From positions 43,091,001-43,155,000 of the forward strand of contig CM038468.1 in NCBI GenBank assembly GCA_021464415.1: a stretch of DNA of 64,000 nucleotides, in the 5' to 3' direction. A model generated the notes under the pieces. That model saw only the letters and a list, made by a program, of their open reading frames with translations, did not search any database and was not told the origin of the DNA. Of the stretch, positions 1 to 12,173 are shown piece by piece. Made by a program: the position numbers and the translations under genes. Every line of letters starts with the position of its first letter. Position 1 is the first letter of the stretch. The stretch comes from Lonicera japonica. Its lineage: Eukaryota; Streptophyta; Magnoliopsida; Dipsacales; Caprifoliaceae.

Positions 1-3000
1 GCCATGACACTACACTTTTGCTATGGGACCCTTTTGAAGCAATACTTAGCCGGGGCGAAAGTGCTCACAAATGAGATGATCATGGTCTTGCAAAGGGCGG
101 GGAAGCTAGAAAAGAATTTGGTCCAAATGGTGGTTGAAGACTCTGTTGAAGATGGAGGCAAAGCTCTATTGAAGGATATTGTTCCTTATGAAGTTGAATC
201 GATTATATACAAATTTTTGAGGCAATGGGTTCAAGAAAGGCTAAAGAGAGCGAAAGATGTTCTTCAAAGAGCGAAAGATACAGAAGTAAGTTTTATATAT
301 CATTTGCAACATCCACAGCAGTCTTAAGTCATGTATGGTAAGTAGTATAAAGATAATTTAAAGGTGTTCTTAAATACACCCACATAATCCGTCTTCTCAC
401 CCCACCAAAAGTCAAAGTTACGTTAATCTTAACCTAAAAAATAACGTAAACTCCATTCTTCTCACCCCACTTTCTATACTTTGAAAAAATTGCCACTAAT
501 TTGTCTTTTCACCCATTTAAAATTTTAAAAATTAATTAAAAATTTTCATTTTTTTTTCAACAAAAATCATCTACTATTTTCACTTAATTACATATATTTC
601 ATAAATGTAAGTTTATAATAAATATTCTTTAATTTTTATATTAAGTGCTAGATTTTTATTTTTATTTGCTCTAGCATGATAACGTCTTCAATGATATTTT
701 TCTTAATTTATTCAATCTTTTTATTTGTACATGCACGTAGAGCTCAATAAAACTCACTTTAAGTTATACAATATCAAAGCTAAAAAATGTTTGTCTTAAC
801 GAGCGCCTAATATGTCATAAATAATATATATATATGTGTGTGTGTATTGCATGTTGTGTTTTTATTATTTCAATATTAAAATTTTAAAAATTACTCGTAA
901 AAAAATATTAAAAAATGAAATAGTTTAGTGAGAAAATCTCTATCTTTTAATCTTTTGCAAGGATATCGTTTTCTTGAGTCTCAAAAAATTAAATATCTTA
1001 GAAATCAAAAGTAACAAAATATTTTAATAAATGATTTATTATTATAAAAACTATTTTATTTTTCCAATTCATTTTCACGAAAGATAACATTTTTTAAAAA
1101 GAAAGAAGAAAATGTTTTTAAGTCATTAAAAAATCATTTAATGACACCCGGAGTGAAAAGACAAATTTTGTAGATGCATTTAAGAACACTTGAAAAAATT
1201 CATCACTATTCACTTTTTTTCCTACAAGTTTTTTTTCCTCTGTCATCTTTCTTCTAGTATTTTTGATAAAAATAAAATTGATCTTCTAATATCTTTGATG
1301 CAGTGAAGTAAGACATATTTATATAATATATGACTTAATTATTACTTTTGTTAATTAATTAGTTAACTTCAACAGCTCCTCACATGTACGTTTTAGAAGA
1401 GAGAGAGAGAGAGTTTACGTAAGTATGTATAAAAAAAAGTTAATAAAGAAAAAATAGCTTAAGGGCTTTTCTAGGCTTTTCTTTAATTATAACTAATGTT
1501 GAAATTTTCATATATATTATAAAAGAATTAATTTAATTTTTGTTTTATTTATAAATGTGTTGAAAACAACTAATAAATTTTTCAAAATGCTTAAAAAATA
1601 AAGGATGATCTAAATTTAATCAGAAACAGAGCAAATATTTCAAATTTCTTTTTTATATCAAACATACTAGTATATATATATGGATCAACTTCCGATCTTT
1701 TAATATTTTTGATGTAGTAAATTAAAACTCATATTTACTTATTTGGTAAAAATAAAATTTGTAAACAAATTTAAAATATGAATAATAACTATTTAAGAGT
1801 AATGAATAATAAAAGATTATATGAAATATCATATAATTGTTAAAACTGTATTTATTATAATTAATATTTTGTATCTTCAGAGGTACTATTTAGACGAAAA
1901 TTTTAATGAAATTTATGAAGAACGATGTAATTTTTGTTTAATATGTCTTATATTAATGAAAGAAATAATATTATTTAATATTTTTACTTTTAGCGACAAA
2001 ACTTTATCGTCTTTATATTGTTTTAGTAAACTCACCCCACCACTGGGGTGAAGTGCAAGATTTTTTAAAGATTTGATGGGGTGAGAAGAAAGTATTCTCA
2101 CACTGGGGTAAGAAGACTGATTCTGTGGGTACATTTAAGAACACCCTAATTTAAATGGACAATAGATATCGGCCTGGACTGAAATGGACAAGAGGTGTTT
2201 GTCTAATATACACCAAACACAAAACTGCCACTTAGAGTCCCAAACGGATAGCATATCGCTTGAGTCCTTGAAGTTGTTCGTATGATAAAGGAACTTAACC
2301 AAACTTAACTTCATCCTTCGCCTAACATACTACACAATGTTATTGGATAGATTTATCCTACGCTATAACATGGAACTACTGTGGATGCTCTTAAGTTGGT
2401 TCTATTGCCAAAGCAATATAGATATTTGAAACATAATGTATGATCATTCATTGTTTAGTTTGCTCTTGCAGAAGCCAAAACTGTTTTGAGTATAGTAATT
2501 TCGCTTCTATAAATTAAACGATTTTGTAGTAAATAAGGTTGCTTTATTTGGTTGCATGTTTTTTAATAGACATGGAACCCAAAGTCCAAGCATGAACCTT
2601 ATGCACATTCAGCTGTGGAGCTAATGAAACATGCTAGGGAAGCTGTGGAAGACTTCTTTCAAATTCCTATTGCGATTTCGGAGGATTTAATTTATGATCT
2701 TGCTGATGGCTTAGAGCAAATATTCCGAGATTACACTGCCTTCGCCGCATCATGCGGTAAGAGCCGGTTCCTCATATTTTTGGTTTTTCTTTTGCTAACC
2801 GTGTTTGTTATCTTGTCTGAATCTAAAAAAAATTGTTTGTTTTTTTGTTTGAATGCAATAACTTAGTAGACATGCATTAAGCATATTAATTTTACCATTT
2901 TGCCCTTGTTTCGTATTTTAATGTATATCCAAAAGAGTTAAATCAAGAGCAAAAATATTGCATTCTATCAATGGATCCATTGTAAAGTACTTGTGTTTTA

Positions 3001-3979
3001 ACCAGGATCAAAGCAAAGCTACTTACCCACACTCCCTCCCCTAACCCGATGCAATCGCGACTCCAAATTGTTCAAACTGTGGAGAAAGGCCAGCCCGTGC
3101 AGTGTGGTTGTAGAAGACGGCCACCACCCAGTTAGTGGCAGTGCAATCGAATCCCACCACCCCCGCCCTTCCACGAGCCGCGGTACCCAACGCCTCTACA
3201 TCCGTATCAACACCTTACATTACCTTCTCTCTCAACTCCACTCCCTTGACAAGACCATCTCCCTCTCTCCCCGGGTAGTTGCTTCAGCACGAAATAGCCA
3301 CCGTCAGCTCAGCAACTCCTTCTCGTACTTCGACCACACTCGCTCGGCCATTCCGATGGCATACCAACATGTATCGGAGGTGGCAGCGTACCGCTTGATC
3401 TTCCTAGACTCGAGCTTCGTGTTCTATGGGAGCTTATATGTCGGAGATGTGGAGAACGCGCGTATTAGGCCAGTTTTGAGGATTTTGAAGCAAAACCTCA
3501 CTCTTTTGACTGCTATAGTGACAGACCGAGCCCAACCCTTGGCTATAAAAGATGTGATGAAGGCCTCGTTCGAGGCCTACCTCATGGCTTTGCTTGCTGG
3601 GGGGAACTCAAGGATTTTTAACCGATTGGACCACGAGATGATCGAGGAGGATTTCGAGAGTTTGAAGCGGGTTTTTTGCACGTGTGGTGAAGGTTTCATG
3701 CCAGAGGACGTGGTGGACCGGGAGGCAGAGACGGTGGAGGGGGTAGTGGCTTTGATGGGCCAGTCGACCGAGCAGTTAATAGAGGATTTTAGCATTGTGG
3801 CTTGCGAAGCTAGTGGAATTAGCCTTTTGGGTTCGGGGCAGAAGTTGCCTATGCCTCCAACAACAGGGAGATGGAAGAGAACCGACCCGAATACCATTTT
3901 GAGGGTAATATGCCATAGGAACGACGCTCTCGCTAACCAGTTCTTGAAGAGGACATTCCAATTAGCAAAGAGGAGGTGA
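1..3979 (+). CDS. Plant UNC-13 homolog (DUF810/MUN-type), 3' part, three exons
   Basis: Exons are <1-285, 2570-2756 and 3006-3979 (stop TGA), giving 481 C-terminal residues; the 5' part lies left of the window. All junctions are GT-AG and the frame is kept (exon 1 ends in phase 0, exon 2 leaves one base completed by GA at 3006). The translation has the C-terminal signatures of plant DUF810 proteins: VELMKHAREAVEDFFQIP, a LPPLTRCN segment at the start of exon 3, and the terminal PMPPTTGRWKRTDPNTILRV block followed by HRND, ending in KRR. The family is related to animal Munc13 MUN domains; its best-known plant member, PATROL1, delivers a plasma-membrane H+-ATPase in guard cells. A role in exocytic tethering here is inference from the family. 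The long first intron (2,284 bp) is mostly a transposon. The gene converges on the NPF gene that follows. Confidence 0.9.
363..2146. mobile_element. Mutator-like non-autonomous element in an UNC-13 intron, 9-bp TSD
   Basis: The left end starts GGTGTTCTTAAATACACCCA and the right end is its near-perfect inverse (reverse complement starts GGGTGTTCTTAAATGTACCC). The 9-bp sequence TAATTTAAA flanks both ends exactly (354-362 and 2147-2155), as expected for Mutator-like elements. Subterminal parts of both arms carry repeated CTTCTCACCCCA motifs. A third, inverted copy of the terminal module lies inside at about 1142-1190 (…ATGCATTTAAGAACACTT), so the element may be composite. The interior is AT-rich and no transposase is visible. 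It makes up most of the intron between exons 1 and 2 of the UNC-13 homolog. Confidence 0.85.
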
Positions 3980-5270
3980 AATGGAGACGTATGTATATAT
4001 AGTTTTTTTAAAAAAGGGACCAATCACACGTTCGAGGGAGTTTGGCTTTAGATGTTCAAATTGTGTATAAAAGATTTTAAAGGGGGCATCAATTATTTCA
4101 AGATTCCGAGGAGAATGTGAGAGAGTTGGTTTGCAAAAGAACTTTAAAGTGTTACTTTTTCAAATGTATTCTGAAGAAGATATTGATGAGTTTGAGAGAG
4201 GATTGTAACTACTGTTTGTTCTTCATTGTTTTTGGGTAGGTCTGTAGGCAATGCTAGTACTTACTGGTGTTGGGATGTCCAAAGGGAAGAATTTCTCTTC
4301 TTTTTCATGTGTAATAATTAGCCATGAAATGCTAACATTGAAGTGGTCTTTGAAACCCAAACTTTAATTGGATGATAATGTATGAACTGATGCTGAATTA
4401 TCCTTATCTCATGGAAAGTATCATTAAACATCTGTCATAATTGATATATACTGTAACACATTGTACCCGATAATTCTTAGGCTCCGTTTGATAGTAACAT
4501 GGAAAATGAAAAGAAAAATAACTAATTTAGGTGAGAAGATAGAAAATAAGTTGAGGGATGTGGTGAGATTAACTCTTGCTTTTTGCTTTTTTCATGCCAA
4601 AATTTTCTTTGGGTGATGGTGGAGAAAAATTTTCCACAAAATATTAAAGGATGATGGAGGACATAGATTCATAAAAATGAGTATGAGATGGAGAGGATCT
4701 CACCATATGCCTCAACTTATTTTCCATCTTCACACTCAAATTAGTTATTTTTATTTTCATTTTCCATGTTGCTATCAAACGGAGCCTTAGTACTTAAATT
4801 TTGTTTTACTTGTTAAAAACTCTCGAGGCAATGTAATCATGTTTGATCAAGTAATTGTACACTCTTTGTACGACTCACGGGTTCATTACATGTTAGAATC
4901 ATTGTTTAATTTTCGAAATTAAGGAAGGTAATTTCAATTACGTATCAAACATCTTAGTTGATAAAAAAAGGGAAGAGGACCTAAATTTGACAACCTTGAA
5001 GAAAACCAGCTAAATAATTCAGTTTAAGAGCTTTATAAAGTGGGCATAGCCGCGCACAAAAAATGCACTCAAAATTGGAAAATAAAGAAGGATAAAAATA
5101 GAAAAAAATATATGCATTTAAGGTTAGCACTTCATTTATTTTTTCCGCTTCCCTTAACTTCAGCCACTTTTATCTATACCTTTTACTAGAAAGCTTTGAA
5201 GCTCAAAAGAGATATATATGTATCAGAAGAATTTTAAGTAACAAGCAAACAAGAAAAAGCATAATATTAC
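3980..5270. other. Convergent intergenic region: UNC-13 and NPF 3' flanks
   Basis: This gap lies between the stop codon of the plus-strand UNC-13 homolog and the stop codon of the minus-strand NPF gene, so it must hold both 3' UTRs. It contains one Tourist-like MITE (listed separately). I see no other open frame with coding character. Confidence 0.7.
4480..4786. mobile_element. Tourist-like (PIF/Harbinger) MITE with TTA duplication
   Basis: A 307-bp fold-back element. The left arm starts GGCTCCGTTTGATAGTAACA and the right arm is its inverse for about 85 bp with few mismatches (ends …CTATCAAACGGAGCC). TTA flanks both ends (4477-4479 and 4787-4789). The terminal sequence and 3-bp TTA duplication are typical of Tourist MITEs. 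A diverged relative sits at 42388-42689. Confidence 0.85.
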
Positions 5271-5561
5271 TTAATCTTCCCCAAACCCATTAACTGCACT
5301 TAGTTCCGCTTGATTAAGTACCTTAGATTTTGTCCCCATCAACTCTTCCTTAAGTATTTCCATAGAATCCGAAACTTCAGCCCTGTACTGATAATACCTA
5401 GCAACAACCAAGAAGAAGACAAAGTTCATGGCACTAAGTATTGCAAGAAACATGAAATAGTAATCGAGTCGAGAAGCATTAAGGTTATTTTGGATCCACC
5501 CTTTGTGATCATTCTCCTTTGTGATGTGAGAAACGGTAGAGAGGATAGCGGAACTAAGGAA

Positions 5562-5570
5562 AGTTTCCTA
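5562..5570 (-). other. Frameshift 2 in NPF copy A (exon 4)
   Basis: After TSYSMTSYGVGNF an extra T gives an immediate TAG stop. The rest of the gene, including the last membrane segment and the LKEE-containing tail, continues in the next frame to the stop at 5271-5273. Copy B is intact here (TSVGIGNFLSSFILST). Confidence 0.85.
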
Positions 5571-6784
5571 CTCCATAACTAGTCATGGAATAAGAAGTCC
5601 CTATACTTTTCATGCTTTCGGGTGCTTGGTCATAGAAAAATTCGATCTTAGCCACCTCAGAACACGCGTCCGACACTCCCATTAGGATAAACTGAGGAAG
5701 CAAAATGAAGATGGTCAAAGGTACTTGTCCTTTTGTTTCATCTAACCCATGTCTCTTGGCTGTACTGAGCCTGTATTTCTCTGTTAAGGACGCAATTATC
5801 ATAATGAGAATATGAAGTGCAAGGCCTGTTCCTAGCCTTTGGAGGAGAGTGATGCCTCTGGGATTTTTAGTCCACTTTTGGATTATCTTGACAAAGACGC
5901 GGTCATAAATTATGATACTTAAGAGCATACTCACGGTCACAAAGGCGCCTAGGCTAGCCGGGGGAAACTTGAAATGATCACCGATGCTTTTGTTAAGAGT
6001 AGTGGCTTGCTTGACGAAAAGGGTGTGGGTTTGTGAAACCATTACACTTGGGAGAAACATGGTGATCAAGATTGGGATCATTCTTAGCATCTGCTTGGTT
6101 TCTTCAACTTCAGTCACTGAGCAGAGCATCCATGGATTCTTTGATCCTGTTTCTACGCAAGCTTTATTGAGGAACCTACATTGTTGTCAATCATCTCCAT
6201 AAATTTTTATCAATAAATTCAATCTAAATTAAAGTGATGTAATGAAAAAAATATATATATATATATATATATATATGTCCGCACATGCGCACATTTTCCT
6301 CTGTTGTAAATTTTGAAGGTAAGTCACACATTCCTATTCCGAATTTTTGTATACAATTTGTGGCTCACTCAATGCATGTAAAATATTTTATCCGATTCAT
6401 TTTTATAATATACACGTAAGGTCATATGATAAAATTGTTTTTATGGTTAGGCATACATTGTATGTATCAAGAATGATGTTTAAATTTGCTTTCTTACATT
6501 CCAAATATGATTTCTTTTTCCAAATTAATGATTTTAGAACAAGCCCAAGCAATTTTGTACTCTTTTATGAAAATTAAATTAAGGCACATACATAAAATAA
6601 AAGTAAGGGACTATACAAACCTCAAGGATGGTGTAGAATCAATTTTGAATTTTCCTTTCTTGGTATATTCTTCCAAATGAACCTCATACAGTTCTTTGGT
6701 CTCACTGGGCACAACCACCTCCCTTTTTCTAAGGGCAGCCACAATAACTCTAGCCATTCTTGTGAAGGGACTCCCTGTGGGCTT

Positions 6785-6790
6785 TCTTGT
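6785..6790 (-). other. Frameshift 1 in NPF copy A (exon 3)
   Basis: On the minus strand the codons after RHKK shift by +1, so the PTGSPFTRMARVIVAALRK segment continues only in another frame, while the original frame stops about 16 codons later. Copy B reads straight through at the same place (about 16760-16775). Confidence 0.85.
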
Positions 6791-9032
6791 GCCTATAAAA
6801 TGGTGTCCCAATCAAAAAGCTCATAATGCCTAAGACCAGCCCAAGAGTGGGTAGCCCATAGCCCAAGCCCCAACCCACATTGTCTTGTACATACACAAGA
6901 ATTGTGTCCCCAAATAATTTCCCAAAGAAAACAGTAAACATCCACCAGTTGAAAAATGAGAGCTTTTGGGCTTTCTCTTTAGGGTCGAAATCGTTGAATT
7001 GATCCGCACCAATGGTCGAGATGTTCGGCTTTGTACCTCCGGCCCCAAGGGCTAGGATGTAGAGTGCAGCATAAAACAGAATCAATTCTGTGTTGGTGGG
7101 CTTTGGGCAGTCAGCTGGATCGGATGCCACACAGTGGGGCGGCCGTAGTCCGGGGACTGAAACTGCTAGAGTTAGTAGGCCCATTCCCTGGTAGCAAATT
7201 AAATGTTGTTATCGGTACGTACTCGATTAACTAATAGTTAATAATAATGCTAAAAGGAAATTAATAATATGTGTTCTTAGAGTATATGTTAAAGTCACTA
7301 TAAATAGAAATAATAAAATTTTGTATGAGAATCTGTGCTATATTTAATTCATATTAGGAGTTAATTATTTTTAAAAATTGGTACTTAACATGTGCCCTTA
7401 AGACACGCGTTAACATGACCCATGCTAAAAAAGTTGAGAAAAAAAATTAAATTACAAATCCATAAAGTAACAGAAGACACCACTATATTACTCTTATTCA
7501 GGAATTGGTTTACAACGACAAAATTCAATTGCTAAATCATTGGCCAAGTGACGAGATTTTGCGACAAAAATATGTCGATCGCTATAAACCAGTCAACAAA
7601 TGTAAAAGCCAAGAAAGGACAAATAAGAAATTAATAAGATTAGAGTTTATGACCAGATTAAGAAAGAGACGATGAGACATAAATGGTTGGCCTAATCGTG
7701 TCCATGCATGTATATATTAAACCCAATTATAAAGCCCACTTCTATATTTTAGATGTCCAAATTTTGTACAAATAGGATCCAATTTAACAGTAAGAGTTTA
7801 AATGGCCTTTATGTAGCTCAGTTGAAAAAACGAGTGGCTTTCCCTACCTTTCACTACGATTCGAGTTTCATTACTTTTCTTCAAAGTCGAATATTGAATA
7901 TATTAGTGTACTACTATATCAAAAGATGGCCTATAAGTAGCACTAACTAAGTGCTTAAATTGTTGACTGTGTAGAGAAAAATGTTTATTTTTTACTATAA
8001 GCAACATGATACAAATTACTTTTAGTCCTAGTTGCTAAGCTATTATTATTTCTTAGGTTTTTTACGTAATAAATTTAGTTAATCTCATATTTTATTTTAT
8101 TTTGATTTAAACTAGACGGTGTCTAGATCAACTTTTGCGCATCTTAACCAATCCTCCTTTGCAACTTAGATCATATTCGTTGCTGGCTACATAATTTTTT
8201 TGTAGCTGCTGGGAGCCGACCGGGACTTGGGGTGTTCCCAGTCGACCTCAAAATTGAACCCAAGCCGATAACTGCTCATACATAAAATTAAAACTAAATT
8301 TGGGCAAAAAAAACTTTTTTCTGAGTTTGAGCTTTGTTCAATTCCATATCTAAAGTGTCTGAAGATTTTTTTAGAATTCAGTTGATCTCAAGCGTGATAT
8401 TAAAGTCCTGGCCACGAGAGGTATATCTTAAGTTTAGTCATCTTATTTTTTATTTGCTCATGCTTTATATTATACTTTGAGAAGCAACAAAAACACATTT
8501 GTTGAATAATAATGTGGCAATTAAGATAGCCTAATATGTCAAATGTAGTCTAATTAAAATATGCCCAAAATCAAGGGCGGCTATGTACAAGTCATTCTTT
8601 ATGATAAAGGACTATAAAATTCAGATTATAAAATCCAAGTCCTTTTTTTAACTACAGGGTCCTTCCATTATTTAGTGTTGTGTTTTTGGACAAATTCTAT
8701 AACTTGGACAAATTTTATAATTTTTTCAAATATAGTCAATTCATATATAGCACAATAATTGTGACATGTTAATTATAGTGCAAGTACTTTGTCCTTTTGT
8801 CTAAAAGTTGAAAGATCTTATCTATCTAATTTTTTAAATTTTTAATAAAGTAACAAATTGCATAACATTCACAATTAAGTCCATCATTATCAAACCTAAT
8901 TTAATTATGTCTACCTAGCTCAAGTGGAACTGACGCTCACCTGCCACTTGAGAAGATGGTATGCCTTAAATTTCGCAATTCTAAAATTATGAAGTATGAA
9001 CACAATTTTAATTTTAAAATAGTGTAACTTTT

Positions 9033-9401
9033 TGTAATGGAATTTATTATAATTTAGGTTAATTTGGGCAAGAAAAGAGGTAACCTCTTTGAGGAATCTA
9101 CGCCTACAGAGCCTTTTTAGCGATTAAGCTAATACTTCTCATTTCATTAATTATCATAAAGTTGTATAGTCGATTATATAAGAACAAAAATCTAATTCTC
9201 ACACTCCCTCTCATCCAGCTCACCTCACCCCCCACATGCTTCTAACAAATTCCTTATCCTTCCAACAGCAATAAGGAAAAGAAATAAAGAAAATTAAAGA
9301 AAAGAAGAAAAATAAGAAAAAGAAAATATAAAGTCTCCTCTGCCAAACGACGACGTTTAACTAAGCCTAGTAATTGACTAGAATACCCATCATTCATAAC
9401 A
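9033..9401 (-). repeat. 3' LTR of the gypsy element
   Basis: On the plus strand it starts TGTAATGGAATTTATTATAA and ends CATTCATAACA. It aligns along its length with the LTR at 12174-12531, with scattered substitutions and a small indel in the GAAAAGAAATAAAG-rich part, indicating an old insertion. Confidence 0.88.
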
Positions 9402-9449
9402 ATACTCCCCCCATTAAGATCTTTGTCCTCAAAGATCAAATTTGGGAAA

Positions 9450-9797
9450 TTAAGATTGGATGAAGCTTGCATCTTCCCAAGTAACATCCTCCGGAGCTGC
9501 ATGTGACCATTGAATTAAAAGTTGTGCCACCGGTTTATTGTGGTGCTTAACCATCCTCCGATCAAGAACAGCGACTGGTGACACCAACATTTGGCCTTTT
9601 GCATTAACAAAAGGGTGTTGCTGAACTGTTACCTTCTTGTGACCAATTATTTTCTTAAATTGGGAAACATGAAATATTGGATGGATTCTGGTTGAAAGTG
9701 GTAACTGAAGTTTGTAGGCTACAGCCCCCACTTTGGCAACAACTTGGGAAGGTCCATAGTATTTTGCTGCGAGCTTAAGGTTTCTCCGAATGGCCAC
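9450..9797 (-). pseudogene. Integrase C-terminal remnant
   Basis: An open frame of about 115 codons reads RNLKLAAKYYGPSQVVAKVG, then RIHPIFHVSQFKK and LIQWSHAAPEDVTWED, the typical tail after the integrase core in chromovirus-like gypsy elements. It directly adjoins the broken RNase H, which marks an internal deletion. Confidence 0.8.
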
Positions 9798-9829
9798 TGA
9801 TGTTTGCCTATATGGTTGCAGCCGTAAGT

Positions 9830-10610
9830 AAACCCAACCCCCGAACTGATAGCATCAGATTCAATTATGAAGGGCTTGGAGAAATCTGGTAGACATAGGA
9901 CCAGCGTGGTGGACATTCTACTTTGAGTTGCTAAAAGGCCTAATTTGCTTCGGAGTTTCATTTAAAATTTCCTTTTTTTAGCAAATCATTGAGTGGCCTT
10001 ACTATGGTCCCATAATTTTTCACGAAGAGCCTATAGTATCCAGTGAGTCCTAGGAAACCCTGCAAACTTTTAATGTTAACTAGTTTAGGCCACTGGACCA
10101 TGCTGTCCACCTTATGAGCATCTATAGTGACTCCATTTCCATTAATAACGTACCTTAAGTACTTAATTTGGCTTTGGGCAAATGGCCATTTGGATAATTT
10201 TGCATACAATTGGTGCTTCCTCAAAAGGATAAAAACCTCCCGTAAATGGTGTCGATGCTGGTCCATGTCCGGACTATAAATTAGTATATCATCAAAAAAT
10301 ACTAAAACAAACTTTCGTAAATAAGGTTTAAAAACCTCGTTCATAAGGGCCTAAAATGTCGCAGGAGCGTTTGTCAAACCAAAAGGCATAACCCTGAATT
10401 TAAAGTGCTCGATTTATGAATGTTGCTTTGTAAATATCTGAAGGATGCACTCTCTCCTGATGATAACCTGCTCTTAAATCAATTTTTAAGAACACATTGG
10501 CTCTATGCAATTCATCTAGCAGCTCCTCAATTATAGGAATGGGGTATTTATCTTTGATAGTACAATCATTCAACTTCCTATAGTTAACACAAAATCTCCA
10601 CAACCCATCT
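9830..10610 (-). pseudogene. Reverse transcriptase and partial RNase H remnant
   Basis: Minus-strand blocks at 10400-10603 ([22 protein letters not shown]) and 9958-10344 (VFFDDILIYS with the catalytic DD, GFLGLTGYYRLFVKNYG) are a gypsy reverse transcriptase split by a frameshift near 10345-10400. It is followed by the first RNase H motif (FIIESDAISSGVG). The frame is lost near 9830, where the integrase C-terminus begins, so the integrase core is absent. Confidence 0.85.
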
Positions 10611-10719
10611 TTTTTTTACAAGTATTACTGGTGAAGCAAAAGGACTGTGGCTAGGTCGAATGATACCCGTTGATAATCATGCCCCTACATATGCCAGCGG
10701 AGCTTAGGGCATTTAGAGT

Positions 10720-10870
10720 GACATATCATCTTATTTCCATCAGCAATGGTTACTCCAAATTGGCTAGTGGGTTTCACTACACACCCACCCTTCTTTACTA
10801 CAGTTGGGTCAATAAAGTTGTGAGTACTACCACTATCCATCAAAATAGTGATAGGACACTTCTTAATCTT
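10720..10870 (-). pseudogene. Retropepsin-like protease remnant
   Basis: On the minus strand this reads ILMDSGSTHNFID followed by a segment with SQFGVTIADGN, the active-site and flap surroundings of a Ty3/gypsy aspartic protease. It breaks off shortly after, and the usual linker to reverse transcriptase is much shortened, so sequence appears to have been lost. Confidence 0.7.
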
Positions 10871-11053
10871 ACCTTATTTTCTGATGGTGTTTTGCCCCAC
10901 ATCTCCTGTTAAAGCATGTACTGAGATTCCCACCTCTTCTGACTCATCTTCTTCCTCCAGCTCTTCAATTTCCTGGTTTGCCTCTTCTCCATCAATTTCA
11001 TCATAAACCAACATGAAGAGTTGCTGCGTTTTACACTTATGCCCGGGTTTAAA

Positions 11054-12172
11054 CTATTCATCACAGTTACAGCATAGGCCCTTCTCTCGCCTTGCTCTCA
11101 TTTTCGCGTATATCTGCTTTTTAATGGGTGGGGAAGTTTGAGGAATGGAATTAGTTTTGGGGTTTATGTATGTAGTATGAGGGTTAGATTTTGAAGTAGT
11201 GGTGGAGTTCGTGGTAGTGTTGGTTTTGATGGAAGTGTATGGAATTTTGGAGGTATAAGATGATGATGAAATGATAGTTAAGGGTTTTGAATTGGAGGTG
11301 TTGCTTTTGGTCTTCTTAATTTCTGAATCTAGAGCTGTTTCTTGCATTTTAGCTATGTGAAAGGCTTGGTTGAGGGTAGTAGGCTGTAATATTTGGACTA
11401 CAACTCGTATTTCTTCATTCAATCCACTGGTGAAACTATGGATGGAGTAATTTTCATCTAAGCTCCTAAGTTTAGCAGCCATCAGAGCCTTAAGCTCTTT
11501 AAATTGTTCCTAGTACTCCAAAACTATGCCCTCTTGCTTAAGCTTATTAAATTCTCCAATTACACTATTATGCCCCATCTCTAAAAACCTAACACAAACT
11601 TCTATTACTAACAATTCCCAGGTCATATTCTCATTTCCCTCAATGATCACATCTTGATACAATATGTCAGCCTTACCTTGCATATGCATGGAAGACAAAA
11701 CCAATTTGCTATGATCATCCATTGGGTAAATATTAAAGTATTGTCTATATTTTCTTATCCACGCTCTCGGGTTGGTTCCATTAAAGTAATGGAAGTGAAT
11801 TTTAGGGGATTTAACATACCTATTTCCTTCAAAGTTGTGAGCCCAATTCCTCTCAACTGGTACAATAGCTGTAGGAGGGTTCCTTAAGTTTAGATCTGTA
11901 GCAATACTAGTTTCTCCTTAAATCGCCTGACGTGTAACCATTTTGAATTTGTCTTCCATCATTTTAATCAGGCCTTCAAACCTAGCTTCCATTCGAGCTT
12001 CGAAATCCTTACTCCGATCGATGTATTGCTGTAACTGCTCACTTTGCTTCGTCAATTGCCCGCCGATCTCTTGTAAGGAGGCCTCATTCTTCCGAGTAGC
12101 ATCCTCTAAAGTGCGTAATCTTGTACCGTCGACCATACAAAAATTTGGAGGATTGAGGAGCTCTAATACCAA
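11054..12172 (-). pseudogene. gag remnant of the gypsy element
   Basis: Three open blocks in different frames (11918-12172, 11510-11722, 11054-11482) read as a gypsy Gag: a coiled-coil-like N-terminus, a capsid part with MTWELLVIEVCVRF, a serine/threonine-rich linker, and a CCNCDE zinc knuckle. A stop codon interrupts the knuckle before its GHKC half (about 11030-11055). At least two frameshifts or stops separate the blocks, so no functional Gag can be made. Confidence 0.8.
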
Positions 12173-12173
12173 T

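Noticed and set aside
3577..4023. 148-codon minus-strand open frame
   Set aside because: It is the antisense shadow of the UNC-13 homolog's last exon.
8206..8250. GC-rich hairpin-like sequence CTGGGAGCCGACC…TTCCCAGTCGACC
   Set aside because: The pairing is partial and there is no second copy in the window; not enough to call a feature.
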